Below, in pieces: positions 54,442 to 64,000 of a stretch of 64,000 nucleotides of DNA. Numbering within the stretch: position 1 is the stretch's first letter; every line of letters starts with the position of its first letter. The stretch covers positions 1,704,230 through 1,768,229 of the forward strand of contig NZ_CM001775.1 in the NCBI RefSeq assembly GCF_000332235.1, read 5' to 3'. The notes under the pieces were generated by a model. The model saw nothing but the letters and a program-made list of their open reading frames with translations, was not told the DNA's origin and did not search any database. Origin of the DNA: Geminocystis herdmanii PCC 6308 (GTDB lineage Bacteria; Cyanobacteriota; Cyanobacteriia; Cyanobacteriales; Cyanobacteriaceae). A program made the translations under genes and the position numbers.

Positions 54442-54836
54442 GTATGACGATGACTGAATTAATTTTATGTTAAGCAACTTATAAAATTAATTCGGGTATT
54501 CCTCTCCATCAGGAAAAATAGTCAATTATTGTGCATTATGATATATTAAATTGTTTTTTAAAGGTTTTATAGATGATTTTACTTAGAAAAAATTTAAACA
54601 AATATCTCATTCTCGAAATTTCTATATAGATCCTAGAGAAACAGTTAGAGCAGATTATAATCCAGACTTTTTAAAAATTGTAGGAGAAAATGAAAAACAA
54701 TGGTTTGACACGGGGAAAAATTTAGATACTGGAATTTATAATTTAAAAATTTATCGAAAAAAAGAGAAACTATAATATAATTTCCCTAAAATATATTATG
54801 TTGTTAGGAATTAGGGACAAGAAATGAGGGAAAAAT
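54442..54836. other. Intergenic gap with a decayed ORF
   Basis: A short open stretch from about 54590 to 54775 encodes KQISHSRNFYIDPRETVRAD and continues to YNLKIYRKKEKL with no start in frame. An ATG at 54573 with the preceding bases is one base out of frame (A6 run at 54587-54592). It reads like the C-terminal remnant of a protein I cannot identify. Confidence 0.4.
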
Positions 54837-56021
54837 TTACTCCTGAGAATTGTTCGAGTCTGGATGATTAGTTAAAGAAGAAGAATTATAAGTACTTTCT
54901 AACCACGATTTTATCCAAGGGGTAGGGATAGGAGTATGCACCGGTTTTAAGCCATTTAAGACTTCAGGAAGGTTTAAAGATTCTAAGGGTTTCGCCTCTC
55001 TAAGTTTATGCCATACCGATCGAGACATGAGTAAATTTTGATCTACCCTTTCCGCCCCTAATTTCTCTAAATATTCCTCTCTTTCAGGTTGATAGTCAGA
55101 GGAAGAAACCAACAGAGATTGAGGGGGTAAACCTTGAATTACCGTTGCCATTTGACTAATAAGTTTAGGATAAAGCCATGTATAGGCAGGATGTACCGTT
55201 AAAACTGCTTCATGGGGTTTACTGCCGTCTTTACACAGATATAATTTAAAATAGCCAATGGCAGCTTTTCTTTGAGGTTCAAATACATAGGCACTAATTT
55301 CTGAGGTATGATTCAACCATCCTTGTATTTTTTGCAGAATGAAACGTCCCAATCCTAGTTTAAAGTCTTCTATATGTCGATCGAACACTTGTCGTAATAT
55401 GGGAGGCATAGAGACACAATCCAATTGATAGAGTAATTTTGCATCAGCATTACTAACAGACAACAAATTCGGTAAGTTAGGTTCTTGTTGTGCTAATTTT
55501 TGTAATATTTCCCATGGACAACGCCAATGGGTTATTTGTGCTAAAGGTTGAAAACCGTTCTCTCTATATAATCCCAACGTGTTTTTTTCATTGACATTAA
55601 CTTCTAGTACCCATGTTCTAGCTTCCCATATTTTCTCAAAACAATGTCTGAGAAGTTGTGAGCCGATGCTACGATTACCGATAAGTAAATGACTTATAGA
55701 GGTATTATAGTTAATTAAAACTTGTTCTACTCTCCATGTACTGCGAGTATGATTAAAAGGAGCGACTTGAATTACACCTTGTATTTGTTGATCTTTTTCC
55801 GCTACATAGATATAAAAATCATTGTTTAACGGTAATAACTTTGATAACTCTAACAATCCGTAAAAACTTTGATATTTTTGTATTTTCTCTAATAAGGTTG
55901 CTTGACGATTATTAAATTCGATCGACAAACGTTGTTGTAATAAGCTAGAAATAGCATTTAAGTCTCGATATTGTATAGCACGAATTTTTAAAGGCGATTT
56001 AGTTAAAGTAGAAGTATTCAT
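54837..56021 (-). CDS. GNAT-family N-acetyltransferase, two-domain
   Basis: 394 residues. The first half (about 8-180) is a GNAT fold with YVAEKDQQIQGVIQVAPF, GNRSIGSQLLRHCFEKIW and WVLEVNVNEKNTLGLYRENGFQPLAQ, the Q/RxxGxG/A-like acetyl-CoA segment being SIGSQLL. The second half resembles a degenerate GNAT-like domain (AYVFEPQRKAAIGYFKLYL, LEKLGAERVDQNLLMSRSVWHK). Substrate unknown. Confidence 0.82.
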   Translation of the reverse strand: MNTSTLTKSPLKIRAIQYRDLNAISSLLQQRLSIEFNNRQATLLEKIQKYQSFYGLLELSKLLPLNNDFYIYVAEKDQQIQGVIQVAPFNHTRSTWRVEQVLINYNTSISHLLIGNRSIGSQLLRHCFEKIWEARTWVLEVNVNEKNTLGLYRENGFQPLAQITHWRCPWEILQKLAQQEPNLPNLLSVSNADAKLLYQLDCVSMPPILRQVFDRHIEDFKLGLGRFILQKIQGWLNHTSEISAYVFEPQRKAAIGYFKLYLCKDGSKPHEAVLTVHPAYTWLYPKLISQMATVIQGLPPQSLLVSSSDYQPEREEYLEKLGAERVDQNLLMSRSVWHKLREAKPLESLNLPEVLNGLKPVHTPIPTPWIKSWLESTYNSSSLTNHPDSNNSQE

Positions 56022-56150
56022 AGTCTTTTAGAGTTTAAAATGAACAGGAGATTAAAAAAATATATGGAGTAAGACTCTATTTTAATCTTAGCGTAACAAA
56101 AAAAATTTGTAAGGATTTTAAAAGTCATATATTTTAATCTTAATATTTTT

Positions 56151-56495
56151 TTATCCTTTATATTCTCGCCAACGATAAATTAAATTATCTTTAAAGTCTA
56201 AAACAATAACATTATCATGACTATTTTCTTGATTATTAACTAAATTAAAATCAGACCAAGACCATTGAATAAAGGCTTTATTTCTTTCAATTATAATATA
56301 TTTAGTCTCAATTTTAACATATTTTAAACTGACAAAATATTTGTGGGTTACTTCCTCAATTTCTTGTTTAGAAAAACATAAATTTTGATTTAAGATAATT
56401 TCTCCATCCTCCGTAAATAAGGAAGAAAATCTCGAAGCATTTTTTTCCATACAGGCTTTAATCGCCCTATCAACTAATAAACGATAATCATTCAT
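56151..56495 (-). CDS. SnoaL/NTF2-like protein
   Basis: 114 residues. DYRLLVDRAIKACMEKNASRFSSLFTEDGEIILNQNL and QEIEEVTHKYFVSLKYVKIE are the alpha and beta elements of the SnoaL-like NTF2 cone. No catalytic residues stand out. Its upstream region holds a tandem repeat. Confidence 0.7.
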   Translation of the reverse strand: MNDYRLLVDRAIKACMEKNASRFSSLFTEDGEIILNQNLCFSKQEIEEVTHKYFVSLKYVKIETKYIIIERNKAFIQWSWSDFNLVNNQENSHDNVIVLDFKDNLIYRWREYKG

Positions 56496-56530
56496 AAGTA
56501 GGGATTGTTGAATAAGTCTTTTGATGAAGG

Positions 56531-56571
56531 TAGGAGATAGGAGTTAGGAGATAGGAGTTAGGAGATAGGAG
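56531..56571. repeat. Tandem TAGGAGATAGGAGT repeat
   Basis: About three units of TAGGAGATAGGAGT (a doubled heptamer TAGGAG-A/T) upstream of the SnoaL-like gene. Confidence 0.85.
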
Positions 56572-56620
56572 AAATACTGAAAAATAAAGGTTTTGATATT
56601 ATCTTTATAGCATTTTATTT

Positions 56621-56645
56621 GTTTGTAGTAAGAGTTTTAACCCTT
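56621..56645. repeat. GTTTGTAGT-family palindrome
   Basis: GTTTGTAGTAAGAGTTTTAA plus CCCTT, about 105 bp downstream of the 56751-57248 gene's stop (on the minus strand). Confidence 0.7.
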
Positions 56646-56750
56646 ATGCTGTTTAAAGTCGATCGAAGTCTCTATAATCGCACTTAGTAGATTTAAGTTA
56701 TAAGCCTTGTCAATTTAGTCTCCAAGGCCTTTTTCTGCGTAAATCCTGAG

Positions 56751-57248
56751 TTAGTATAAGAAAATTGCACCACTAGATTGTAGGTTAAAAGTCCGATTTC
56801 CTTGACTGATACTTTCTATTTGTTTCACTGTCAATTCCACAACATTATCGGGGGTAACTTCCACAAAATATTTAAGACTAATTCTCGAACTATTAGGGTT
56901 TTTGATGTCAGGATAGATAACTACATAAATAGGGGCTTCAACATTTTCGATCGATCTTGTAGCACCTTCTTCTAATCTAAGAGGCTCAATATCCGCATCC
57001 GTTAAAGCATAATCTAAAAGAATACCACTATCATTAATAATTTTTAATGTGATGGGTTTCGTCATATCCACCCTAGCGATAGGTTGCCAAAAACCGGGTT
57101 GAAAAGTTTCCGCAGGAGGATTTTCTGTAGTGGTTGTTTCTGGAGTAGTGTTCTCTGTAACAGGGGCAGAGCGTTGAGCTTCCGCCATGACAGGTAAAAG
57201 ATTACCACCAGCAAAAATAAGAGTAGAAATTAGTAAAGGTTTAAACAT
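56751..57248 (-). CDS. Secreted hypothetical protein
   Basis: 165 residues from ATG 57248 (MFKPLLISTLIFAGGNLLPVMAEAQ), which yields a complete signal peptide with cleavage after AEA; the frame extends 16 codons further upstream. After a Thr/Glu/Pro-rich stretch the domain reads FWQPIARVDMTKPITLKIINDSGILLDYALTDADIEPLRLEEG. Beta-rich, exported, function unknown. It diverges from atp1. Confidence 0.7.
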   Translation of the reverse strand: MFKPLLISTLIFAGGNLLPVMAEAQRSAPVTENTTPETTTTENPPAETFQPGFWQPIARVDMTKPITLKIINDSGILLDYALTDADIEPLRLEEGATRSIENVEAPIYVVIYPDIKNPNSSRISLKYFVEVTPDNVVELTVKQIESISQGNRTFNLQSSGAIFLY

Positions 57249-57414
57249 TTGATTTTGAAAAATTTGTTTTTCGTTATTGTAACGGACATTTTTCAATAAG
57301 ACGTAAATTTTTTCAAATAGATTCCCTTTTTAACAAATTAATAAAAATTAACATAATCGATCGAACTCATGGTAAAATTCATAACGGTAATTACCAAAGA
57401 ATCTAGCAGTCAAC

Positions 57415-57873
57415 GTGATTAATACCGAATCCAACCCCAAAACCACCATTGAAACATCAACAGAAGTTGAGAATAACGAACCCGTCAAAAAAGAAGACAC
57501 CATGAAAGAGTTTTATCAACTCCGCAATAATCTTCTGATTGGAACTGTATCTATCGGTGTAGCGGTTTTTATTCTCGTATGGTGCTTTTATAGCCTCAAT
57601 ACAAGCCTTAATTACTTATTAGGAGCTTGTTTTAGCTTGGTGTATGTCAATATGTTGGCGAGGGAAGTAGAAAGGGTAGGCACATTCAAAAAAAAGATTG
57701 GTGCAACACGTCTAGCTATTTTTGTCGGTTTAATTATCATTGCCACCCAAAGGGAACAATTACAAGTCATACCCGTATTTCTCGGTTTTATGACTTACAA
57801 AGCCGCTATTCTTTTTTATATTTTACCCAGTAGTTTATTGGGGAATCTAAATAAATCAGAAAAAAAAGGCTAA
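57415..57873 (+). CDS. atp1: ATP synthase protein I (Atp1)
   Basis: 152 residues from GTG 57415. Four predicted helices (about 38-60, 62-80, 95-112, 115-135) follow a polar N-terminal tail. ATG 57502 (MKEFYQLRNNLLIG) is a possible shorter start that keeps all helices. Atp1/AtpI-like proteins help assemble the c-ring and always precede the cyanobacterial atp operon. First gene of the operon 57.4-63.8 kb. Confidence 0.85.
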   Translation: MINTESNPKTTIETSTEVENNEPVKKEDTMKEFYQLRNNLLIGTVSIGVAVFILVWCFYSLNTSLNYLLGACFSLVYVNMLAREVERVGTFKKKIGATRLAIFVGLIIIATQREQLQVIPVFLGFMTYKAAILFYILPSSLLGNLNKSEKKG

Positions 57874-57923
57874 TTTTATGATAAATTGTCAAAGATTCCT
57901 AAAATCAGGAAAAATCTTGTTCA

Positions 57924-58682
57924 ATGGAACTTGCAAATACAATAAACTTACTCAACTCTCTTAACTTAGCCGCCATCGAAGTAGGAGAACACTTCTACTG
58001 GGAAATCGGAAAATACAAAGTACACGGACAAGTATTTCTCGTTTCTTGGTTCGTTATCGGTGTTCTCGTTGTAGCTTCGATCGCAGCTACCCGAAATGTC
58101 CAAAGAATCCCCACAGGATTCCAAAACTTTATGGAATATGTGTTGGACTTCTTGCGCGGTTTAGCCAAAGATCAAATTGGCGAAAAAGAATATCGCCCTT
58201 GGGTTCCTTTTATCGGCACATTATTCTTATTTATATTTGTGTCTAACTGGTCAGGTGCGTTAATTCCTTGGAAGTTGATCGAAATCCCCGAAGGAGAATT
58301 GTCCGCTCCTACCGTTGACATCAACACCACCGTAGCATTTGCGTTATTAACATCTTTAGCTTATTTTTATGCAGGGATTAGCAAAAAAGGCTTAGGCTAC
58401 TTTGCCGACTATGCTCAACCTTCCCCCATCATGGTGCCATTCCGTGCCATTGAAGACTTTACTCGCCCATTATCCCTAAGTTTCCGTTTATTCGGTAACA
58501 TCTTAGCGGACGAATTAGCAGTAGGGGTATTGGTTTTATTAGTGCCTTTAATTGTACCCTTACCCTTGATGATCTTAGGTTTATTCACCAGTGCCATCCA
58601 AGCGTTAATTTTCGCTACCCTAGCCGCCTCCTACATCGGAGAAGCTATGGAAAGTCACGGCGGTGAAGAACATCACGATTAA
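57924..58682 (+). CDS. atpB: ATP synthase F0 subunit a
   Basis: 252 residues, five to six helices. [61 protein letters not shown] contains the essential Arg facing the c-ring and the family signature. Also called atpI in plastid nomenclature. It forms the two half-channels for protons with the c-ring in thylakoid membranes. Confidence 0.97.
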   Translation: MELANTINLLNSLNLAAIEVGEHFYWEIGKYKVHGQVFLVSWFVIGVLVVASIAATRNVQRIPTGFQNFMEYVLDFLRGLAKDQIGEKEYRPWVPFIGTLFLFIFVSNWSGALIPWKLIEIPEGELSAPTVDINTTVAFALLTSLAYFYAGISKKGLGYFADYAQPSPIMVPFRAIEDFTRPLSLSFRLFGNILADELAVGVLVLLVPLIVPLPLMILGLFTSAIQALIFATLAASYIGEAMESHGGEEHHD

Positions 58683-58688
58683 GTAGGT

Positions 58689-58710
58689 TGGGTTGAAAAA
58701 TGAAACCCAA
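58689..58710 (+). promoter_or_regulatory. Hairpin after atpB
   Basis: TTGGGTT / AACCCAA with an 8-nt loop, immediately after the stop. It lies in the 252-bp gap before atpE and could be a processing or stability element that raises c-subunit mRNA; inferred only. Confidence 0.4.
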
Positions 58711-58916
58711 CAAAAGCTCGATCGAAATTTGATGTGAAAACCTAAGTCAGAAAAAATAATCAAACTGACTATCATAAAAACCCAAAATATAGTTAAATAC
58801 TTTTTGGGACTAAATTAATGACCATTGTGTGATTAACTATCATAAGAGAAAGATTGCTCAATTCCTTCTCTTATAAAAACCAAAAACTAAATTTTTTGTT
58901 GTACTAAATTAATTAA

Positions 58917-59180
<264 letters not shown>

Positions 59181-59374
59181 TTAACTAAGTTAAATCTAGG
59201 ATAACCCAAAGCAAAAAAATCAGGTATTAGGTTTTAGGAAATTTAAGGTTTTTATCTCAATACCTTAGTCCTAAAGCCTAAGCACTGAATAAAATGCACA
59301 ATTGCAGTAATATTTCTAAGCATAATTGCACATTAGAAAAACGGAACAAATAAATTCTGCCCCTAAGTCAAATT

Positions 59375-59854
59375 ATGATGACACAATGGATTTTATTGGC
59401 AGCTGAAACCGCAGAAGGTGGATTATTTGATCTTGATGCTACTTTGCCCTTAATGGCAATTCAGTTTTTACTGTTAGCAACAATACTAAATATTCTCTTT
59501 TATAAACCTTTAGGTAAAGCCATTGACGATCGAGCAGGTTATGTTCAAGGTCAATTAAACCAAGCCAAGAAACAAAAACAAGAGGCGATCGCCCTCGCTC
59601 AACAATACGAACAAGAACTAAAAGAAGTCCGTAAACAATCTCAAGGAATCATCGGTACTGCTCAATCTGAAGCTCAAAAAATTGTAACAGAACAAGTACA
59701 ACAGGCACAGCAAGAAGTAATTGCAGAACGTCAAAAAGCCTCAGAACAAATCGAAGCAGAAAGAGTACAGGCTTTAAGTTCCTTAGAACAAGAAGTCAGC
59801 GCCCTAAGCCGACAAATTTTAGAGAAAGTAATCGGACTTGAATTTGTCAGATAA
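59375..59854 (+). CDS. atpG: ATP synthase F0 subunit b'
   Basis: 159 residues. One N-terminal membrane helix (about 24-44, [21 protein letters not shown]) followed by a long basic/acidic coiled coil ([26 protein letters not shown]...). b' differs from b by the [11 protein letters not shown] start. Forms the b-b' heterodimer peripheral stalk found only in photosynthetic bacteria and plastids. Also called atpF2. The 194-bp gap before it holds a long imperfect hairpin around 59220-59280. Confidence 0.95.
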   Translation: MMTQWILLAAETAEGGLFDLDATLPLMAIQFLLLATILNILFYKPLGKAIDDRAGYVQGQLNQAKKQKQEAIALAQQYEQELKEVRKQSQGIIGTAQSEAQKIVTEQVQQAQQEVIAERQKASEQIEAERVQALSSLEQEVSALSRQILEKVIGLEFVR

Positions 59855-59867
59855 AGGTGTCCGTACA

Positions 59868-59910
59868 ACAGGCATCTTGCCTGTAAGATTATCTAGGCTA
59901 ATAAGCCTAG
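59868..59910 (+). promoter_or_regulatory. Two consecutive hairpins between b' and b genes
   Basis: ACAGGCATCTTGCCTGT (59868-59884) and CTAGGCTAATAAGCCTAG (59893-59910), perfect palindromic stems of 6-7 bp. Potential processing or attenuation sites in the operon. Confidence 0.5.
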
Positions 59911-59960
59911 GATCAATAAGACATCACAAATATAAGCCTAATTCCACTAAAGATTAATTT

Positions 59961-60485
59961 ATGGTGACTTTATTTTATCTAGCCACTCACGAACCGTCAG
60001 GCGGATTTGGTATAAGTACAGATATTCTCGGCTCTAACGTTATTAACCTCGTTCTCGTAATTGGGTTGTTAGTAGTCTATGGTGGGAAATTTGTGGGAAA
60101 CTTACTCACAGAAAGACGCAATAGAATCGCTGAAGAAATACAAGAAGCGGAAAATCGTGCTTCCGTTGCCGCTAAGGCTTTAGCAGAGGGGAAAGCCAAC
60201 TTAAACCAAGCTCAAGTTAAGGCAAAACAAATCAAATCTGATGCGGAGTCCACCGCCGAAAAACTCAGAGCAGAAATTTTGGCACAAGGACAAAAAGACA
60301 TTGAAAGAATGCGCACTACTGCGGTACAAGAGTTAGACTCTGAAAGAGCAAAAGTAGTCGCAGGTTTGAAAAAAAGAATTGCTGTATTAGCGCTTGAAAA
60401 AGCAGAACAGCAGTTAAGAGAAACTTTGACTGATGAAGTTCAAGGTAAGCTCATTAGTCGTGCGGTTGACCAACTAGGAGGTTAA
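59961..60485 (+). CDS. atpF: ATP synthase F0 subunit b
   Basis: 174 residues. Membrane helix about 24-45 (NVINLVLVIGLLVVYGGKFVG), then LTERRNRIAEEIQEAENRAS and a long coiled coil. b' partner encoded just upstream. The stop is 4 bp before the delta start, so the two are translationally coupled. Confidence 0.96.
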   Translation: MVTLFYLATHEPSGGFGISTDILGSNVINLVLVIGLLVVYGGKFVGNLLTERRNRIAEEIQEAENRASVAAKALAEGKANLNQAQVKAKQIKSDAESTAEKLRAEILAQGQKDIERMRTTAVQELDSERAKVVAGLKKRIAVLALEKAEQQLRETLTDEVQGKLISRAVDQLGG

Positions 60486-60489
60486 ATTT

Positions 60490-61044
60490 ATGCAAAGTGC
60501 TATTACCGCCGAAGTAGTAGAGCCTTATGCTGAAGCCCTAATGTCCCTAGCGCAACAAAAAAATGTAACTGATGCTATCGGTGAAGATGTCCGTAACTTA
60601 TTGACATTAATCCGTGAATCCGTAGAGTTAAAAACATTTTTTGCTAGTCCATTGGTGAAAGCTGAGGATAAAAAAGCCATTATCAAACAAATATCGGGGC
60701 AAATTAATCATGATTTGCTCAACTTTTTGCTGTTATTGGTGGACAAAAAACGTATAGGCTTCATTGAAGGTGTTTTAGCGAAATATCTGGAAATTTTACG
60801 CAAGTTAAATAACATAGTATTAGCTGAAGTTACCTCCGCCGTGAGACTCTATGAAGGCGAAGCAGAAAAATTAGTAGAGAAGATCAAAAATCTTACTGGT
60901 GCTACTGGCGTAGAAATTCAGACTAAAATTGATGCCGATATTATTGGTGGTGTAATCATCAAAGTCGGTTCTCAAGTATATGATGCTAGTCTGAAAGGGC
61001 AATTGCGTCGTATTAGTCTTAGTGTTCTAGGTGCTAATAATTAA
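60490..61044 (+). CDS. atpH: ATP synthase F1 subunit delta
   Basis: 184 residues (MQSAITAEVVEPYAEALMSLAQ). Helical N-terminal domain binds alpha; C-terminal TSAVRLYEGEAEKLVEKIKNLTGATGVEIQTKIDADIIGGVIIKVGSQVYDASLKGQL is the conserved signature joining the b-b' stalk. atpD in Synechocystis naming. Confidence 0.96.
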   Translation: MQSAITAEVVEPYAEALMSLAQQKNVTDAIGEDVRNLLTLIRESVELKTFFASPLVKAEDKKAIIKQISGQINHDLLNFLLLLVDKKRIGFIEGVLAKYLEILRKLNNIVLAEVTSAVRLYEGEAEKLVEKIKNLTGATGVEIQTKIDADIIGGVIIKVGSQVYDASLKGQLRRISLSVLGANN

Positions 61045-61102
61045 AGTTCGTAGTATCAACTTTAGTTGTTATTTTTAACCCTAAAGGGTTTACTACAAAC
61101 TT
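61044..61102. repeat. GTTTGTAGT-family palindromes between delta and alpha genes
   Basis: AGTTCGTAGTATCAACTTTAGTTG and TTTAACCCTAAAGGGTTTACTACAAACTT form nested inverted sequences right at the end of the delta gene, in the 152-bp gap before atpA. Confidence 0.7.
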
Positions 61103-61190
61103 GATATATAAAAATAAACTGTCAAAAGTTTAGTAAAAAAGATCAATTGTATTAACAAGCAAACTTTTAAATATAAGTCGCTAAACATAA

Positions 61191-62702
<1,512 letters not shown>

Positions 62703-62726
62703 TTTAATTGATTACTCGATGATTTT

Positions 62727-62743
62727 GGTGGGCAATGCCCACC
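62727..62743. terminator. Hairpin GGTGGGCA/TGCCCACC after atpA
   Basis: Perfect 8-bp stem, 24 bp after the atpA stop; same sequence (inverted) as the pepA hairpin. Lacks a T-run, so read-through to the gamma gene is expected. Confidence 0.5.
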
Positions 62744-62764
62744 CTACTTGGGTAATATTTTTTA

Positions 62765-62820
62765 TTGTCAATTGGTAATTTTCAATTTTCAATTCTCCAT
62801 TCTCAATTATCAATTAATAT
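62765..62820. repeat. Heptamer repeats in the leader of the gamma gene
   Basis: ATTTTCA/ATTCTCC-type heptamers (AATTTTCAATTTTCAATTCT...) directly before the ATG at 62822. The frame is open through them, giving a false N-terminal extension of 19 residues. Confidence 0.8.
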
Positions 62821-62821
62821 T

Positions 62822-63769
62822 ATGTCTAATTTAAAAGCGATACGCGATCGCATTGACTCAGTAAAAAATACAAAAAAAATTACTGAAGCTATGCGTCTAG
62901 TAGCGGCGGCGAAGGTGAGAAGAGCTCAAGAACAAGTGACAGCAACCCGCCCTTTTGCGGATACTTTAGCACAAGTTCTTTACGGCTTACAAAATCGTCT
63001 CCGTTTTGAAGATGTGGATTTACCCCTACTCAAACAACGAGAAGTTAAAACCGTTGCTTTATTCGTAGTTACGGGCGATCGAGGTTTATGTGGTGGTTAC
63101 AATACCAACGTAATTAAAAAAGCCGAACAACGAGCTGCTGAATTAAAAGCCCAAGGTATTAATTATACCTACGTCACGATCGGACGTAAAGCAGGACAAT
63201 ACTTCAAACGTAGAAACGAGCCCATTGCGGGGCAGTATTTTGGTTTAGAGCAAATTCCTACGGCGAATGAGTCGGGAGCGATGGCGGATGAATTACTATC
63301 CTTATTCTTTACAGGAACGGTCGATCGAGTAGAATTAATTTACACTCGTTTTGTGTCCTTAATTAGTTCTTCTCCTGTCATTCAAACTCTGTTGCCCTTA
63401 ACTCCTCAAGGTTTAGAAGTACAAGACGATGAAATTTTCCGTTTAACCGTCAAAGGTGGTAGTTTTCAGGTAGAAAGAGAAAGCGTTGCTAATACTGCTT
63501 CTAGTTTACCTAGAGACATGATTTTTGAACAAGACCCCGTTCAGATTCTTGACTCACTACTTCCGTTGTACATTAATAACCAATTATTGAGAGCATTACA
63601 GGAATCGGCGGCTAGTGAATTAGCTGCGCGGATGACGGCTATGAGTAACGCTAGTGAAAATGCTAAGGAATTGATGAAAACCCTTACTTTATCCTATAAC
63701 AAAGCTCGTCAAGCCTCTATTACTCAACAAATTCTCGAAGTTGTCTCTGGGGCAAATGCACTAGGTTAA
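62822..63769 (+). CDS. atpC: ATP synthase F1 subunit gamma
   Basis: 315 residues from ATG 62822 ([36 protein letters not shown]). The frame opens further upstream at 62765, but only through translated heptamer repeat. The cyanobacterial/plastid insert is present around [11 protein letters not shown] to TPQGLEVQ region; the plastid redox Cys pair is absent, as in other cyanobacteria. Also named atpG. C-terminal helix ends [31 protein letters not shown]. Confidence 0.97.
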   Translation: MSNLKAIRDRIDSVKNTKKITEAMRLVAAAKVRRAQEQVTATRPFADTLAQVLYGLQNRLRFEDVDLPLLKQREVKTVALFVVTGDRGLCGGYNTNVIKKAEQRAAELKAQGINYTYVTIGRKAGQYFKRRNEPIAGQYFGLEQIPTANESGAMADELLSLFFTGTVDRVELIYTRFVSLISSSPVIQTLLPLTPQGLEVQDDEIFRLTVKGGSFQVERESVANTASSLPRDMIFEQDPVQILDSLLPLYINNQLLRALQESAASELAARMTAMSNASENAKELMKTLTLSYNKARQASITQQILEVVSGANALG

Positions 63770-63793
63770 TTTCAGAAAATGTTAGTAAAAAAT

Positions 63794-63825
63794 AAGCCTT
63801 TCTCTTATGTGGAGGAGGGCTTTTT
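63794..63825 (+). terminator. Terminator of the atp operon
   Basis: AAGCC...GGCTT stem with inner CTC/GAG pairs followed by TTTTT, 25 bp after the gamma stop. Confidence 0.85.
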
Positions 63826-63861
63826 AAATGTTTAATTCTTTTAAATATACTGATTATTAAT

Positions 63862-64000
63862 TCAATTTTCTTCTGTATTAATAATTTTTAAAAAGGCTTT
63901 TTCTGTATCCGTAAAAAGTTCTAATTTAGCTTGTTGTTGTGCTAATAATTCAGGGGTTGCATCAGAAATATCTCCTTTTCTTTGCTGAAGTCGATCGAAC
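63862..64000 (-). CDS. C-terminus of a P-loop kinase-like protein (5' part outside window)
   Basis: The reverse strand reads FDRLQQRKGDISDATPELLA to KAFLKIINTEEN and stops at 63862. The RxGDxSDA motif is typical of cyanobacterial AAA-type aminoglycoside-phosphotransferase fusion proteins. Only 45 residues are visible, so the assignment is tentative. Confidence 0.5.
   Translation of the reverse strand, partial: FDRLQQRKGDISDATPELLAQQQAKLELFTDTEKAFLKIINTEEN

Noticed and set aside
62765-62821. Extended N-terminus for the ATP synthase gamma subunit
   Set aside because: The 19 extra residues are translated heptamer repeat; the family starts at [11 protein letters not shown].

Overview
The window is a stretch of chromosome from a low-GC cyanobacterium. 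Direct indicators are cytochrome f and the Rieske protein (petC-petA), NdhM of NDH-1, the carboxysome shell protein CcmP, the photosystem I factor BtpA, an MPBQ/MSBQ methyltransferase, a cyAbrB regulator, and an ATP synthase operon that carries both b and b-prime subunits with atp1 upstream and no beta or epsilon genes. The palindrome CGATCG is very frequent, mostly as TCGATCGA and less often as the HIP1 octamer GCGATCGC. Geminocystis or Cyanobacterium-like unicellular strains are the most likely source, but that is inference from composition and protein similarity recalled from memory.

Layout. 0-6.4 kb: end of a GIY-YIG gene, an array of CGATCGAAC units, and a giant RTX protein with two protease domains that is broken by a frameshift. 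6.7-12 kb (minus strand): M48 protease, three tandem AIM24-like proteins, a membrane protein and a carotenoid-desaturase-like flavoprotein. 12.4-23.4 kb: petCA, a VapBC pair, a pentapeptide protein, btpA, glmU, tsaB, an ABC permease, der and hicBA. 24-36.8 kb: the accessory core, namely two paralogous pentapeptide proteins, a Ycf46-like AAA+ ATPase, DUF1257 (Ycf35), DUF2997, a membrane-anchored GrpE-like protein and an Hsp70-like ATPase, with toxin-antitoxin genes, an HEPN-like gene, MITEs and an ISKra4-family element among them. 36.8-54.4 kb: TspO-like protein, GPH-type transporter, thioredoxin, an isolated UrtB permease, a bidomain glycosyltransferase, NlpC/P60, CcmP, a DUF4258/YgiT pair, pepA, MPBQ methyltransferase, ndhM, CPBP protease, cyAbrB, sdhB and an orphan dndE. 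57.4-63.8 kb: atp1-a-c-b'-b-delta-alpha-gamma.

The most unusual part is the 24-36.8 kb cluster. An AAA+ ATPase, an Hsp70/GrpE pair and two small DUF proteins keep one orientation and are interleaved with pentapeptide proteins that share an N-terminal leader with the ATPase. Three of these genes carry lesions: a nonsense codon in the leader of the first pentapeptide gene, an ISKra4 insertion that replaces the last 24 codons of the ATPase, and a one-base frameshift in the Hsp70. The IS insertion can be read to the base, because removing it together with one copy of its 8-bp target duplication restores the frame.

The non-coding sequence is rich in small mobile sequences: a MITE family with 5'-GGCTCTTCTAC ends and 8-bp target duplications (one copy holds a second element nested inside it), a 124-bp MITE with a 10-bp duplication, 19-21 bp insertions inside CGATCG sites, heptamer tandem repeats (17 perfect copies in one place) and short GTTTGTAGT palindromes between genes. 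No rRNA, tRNA or CRISPR array was recognised.
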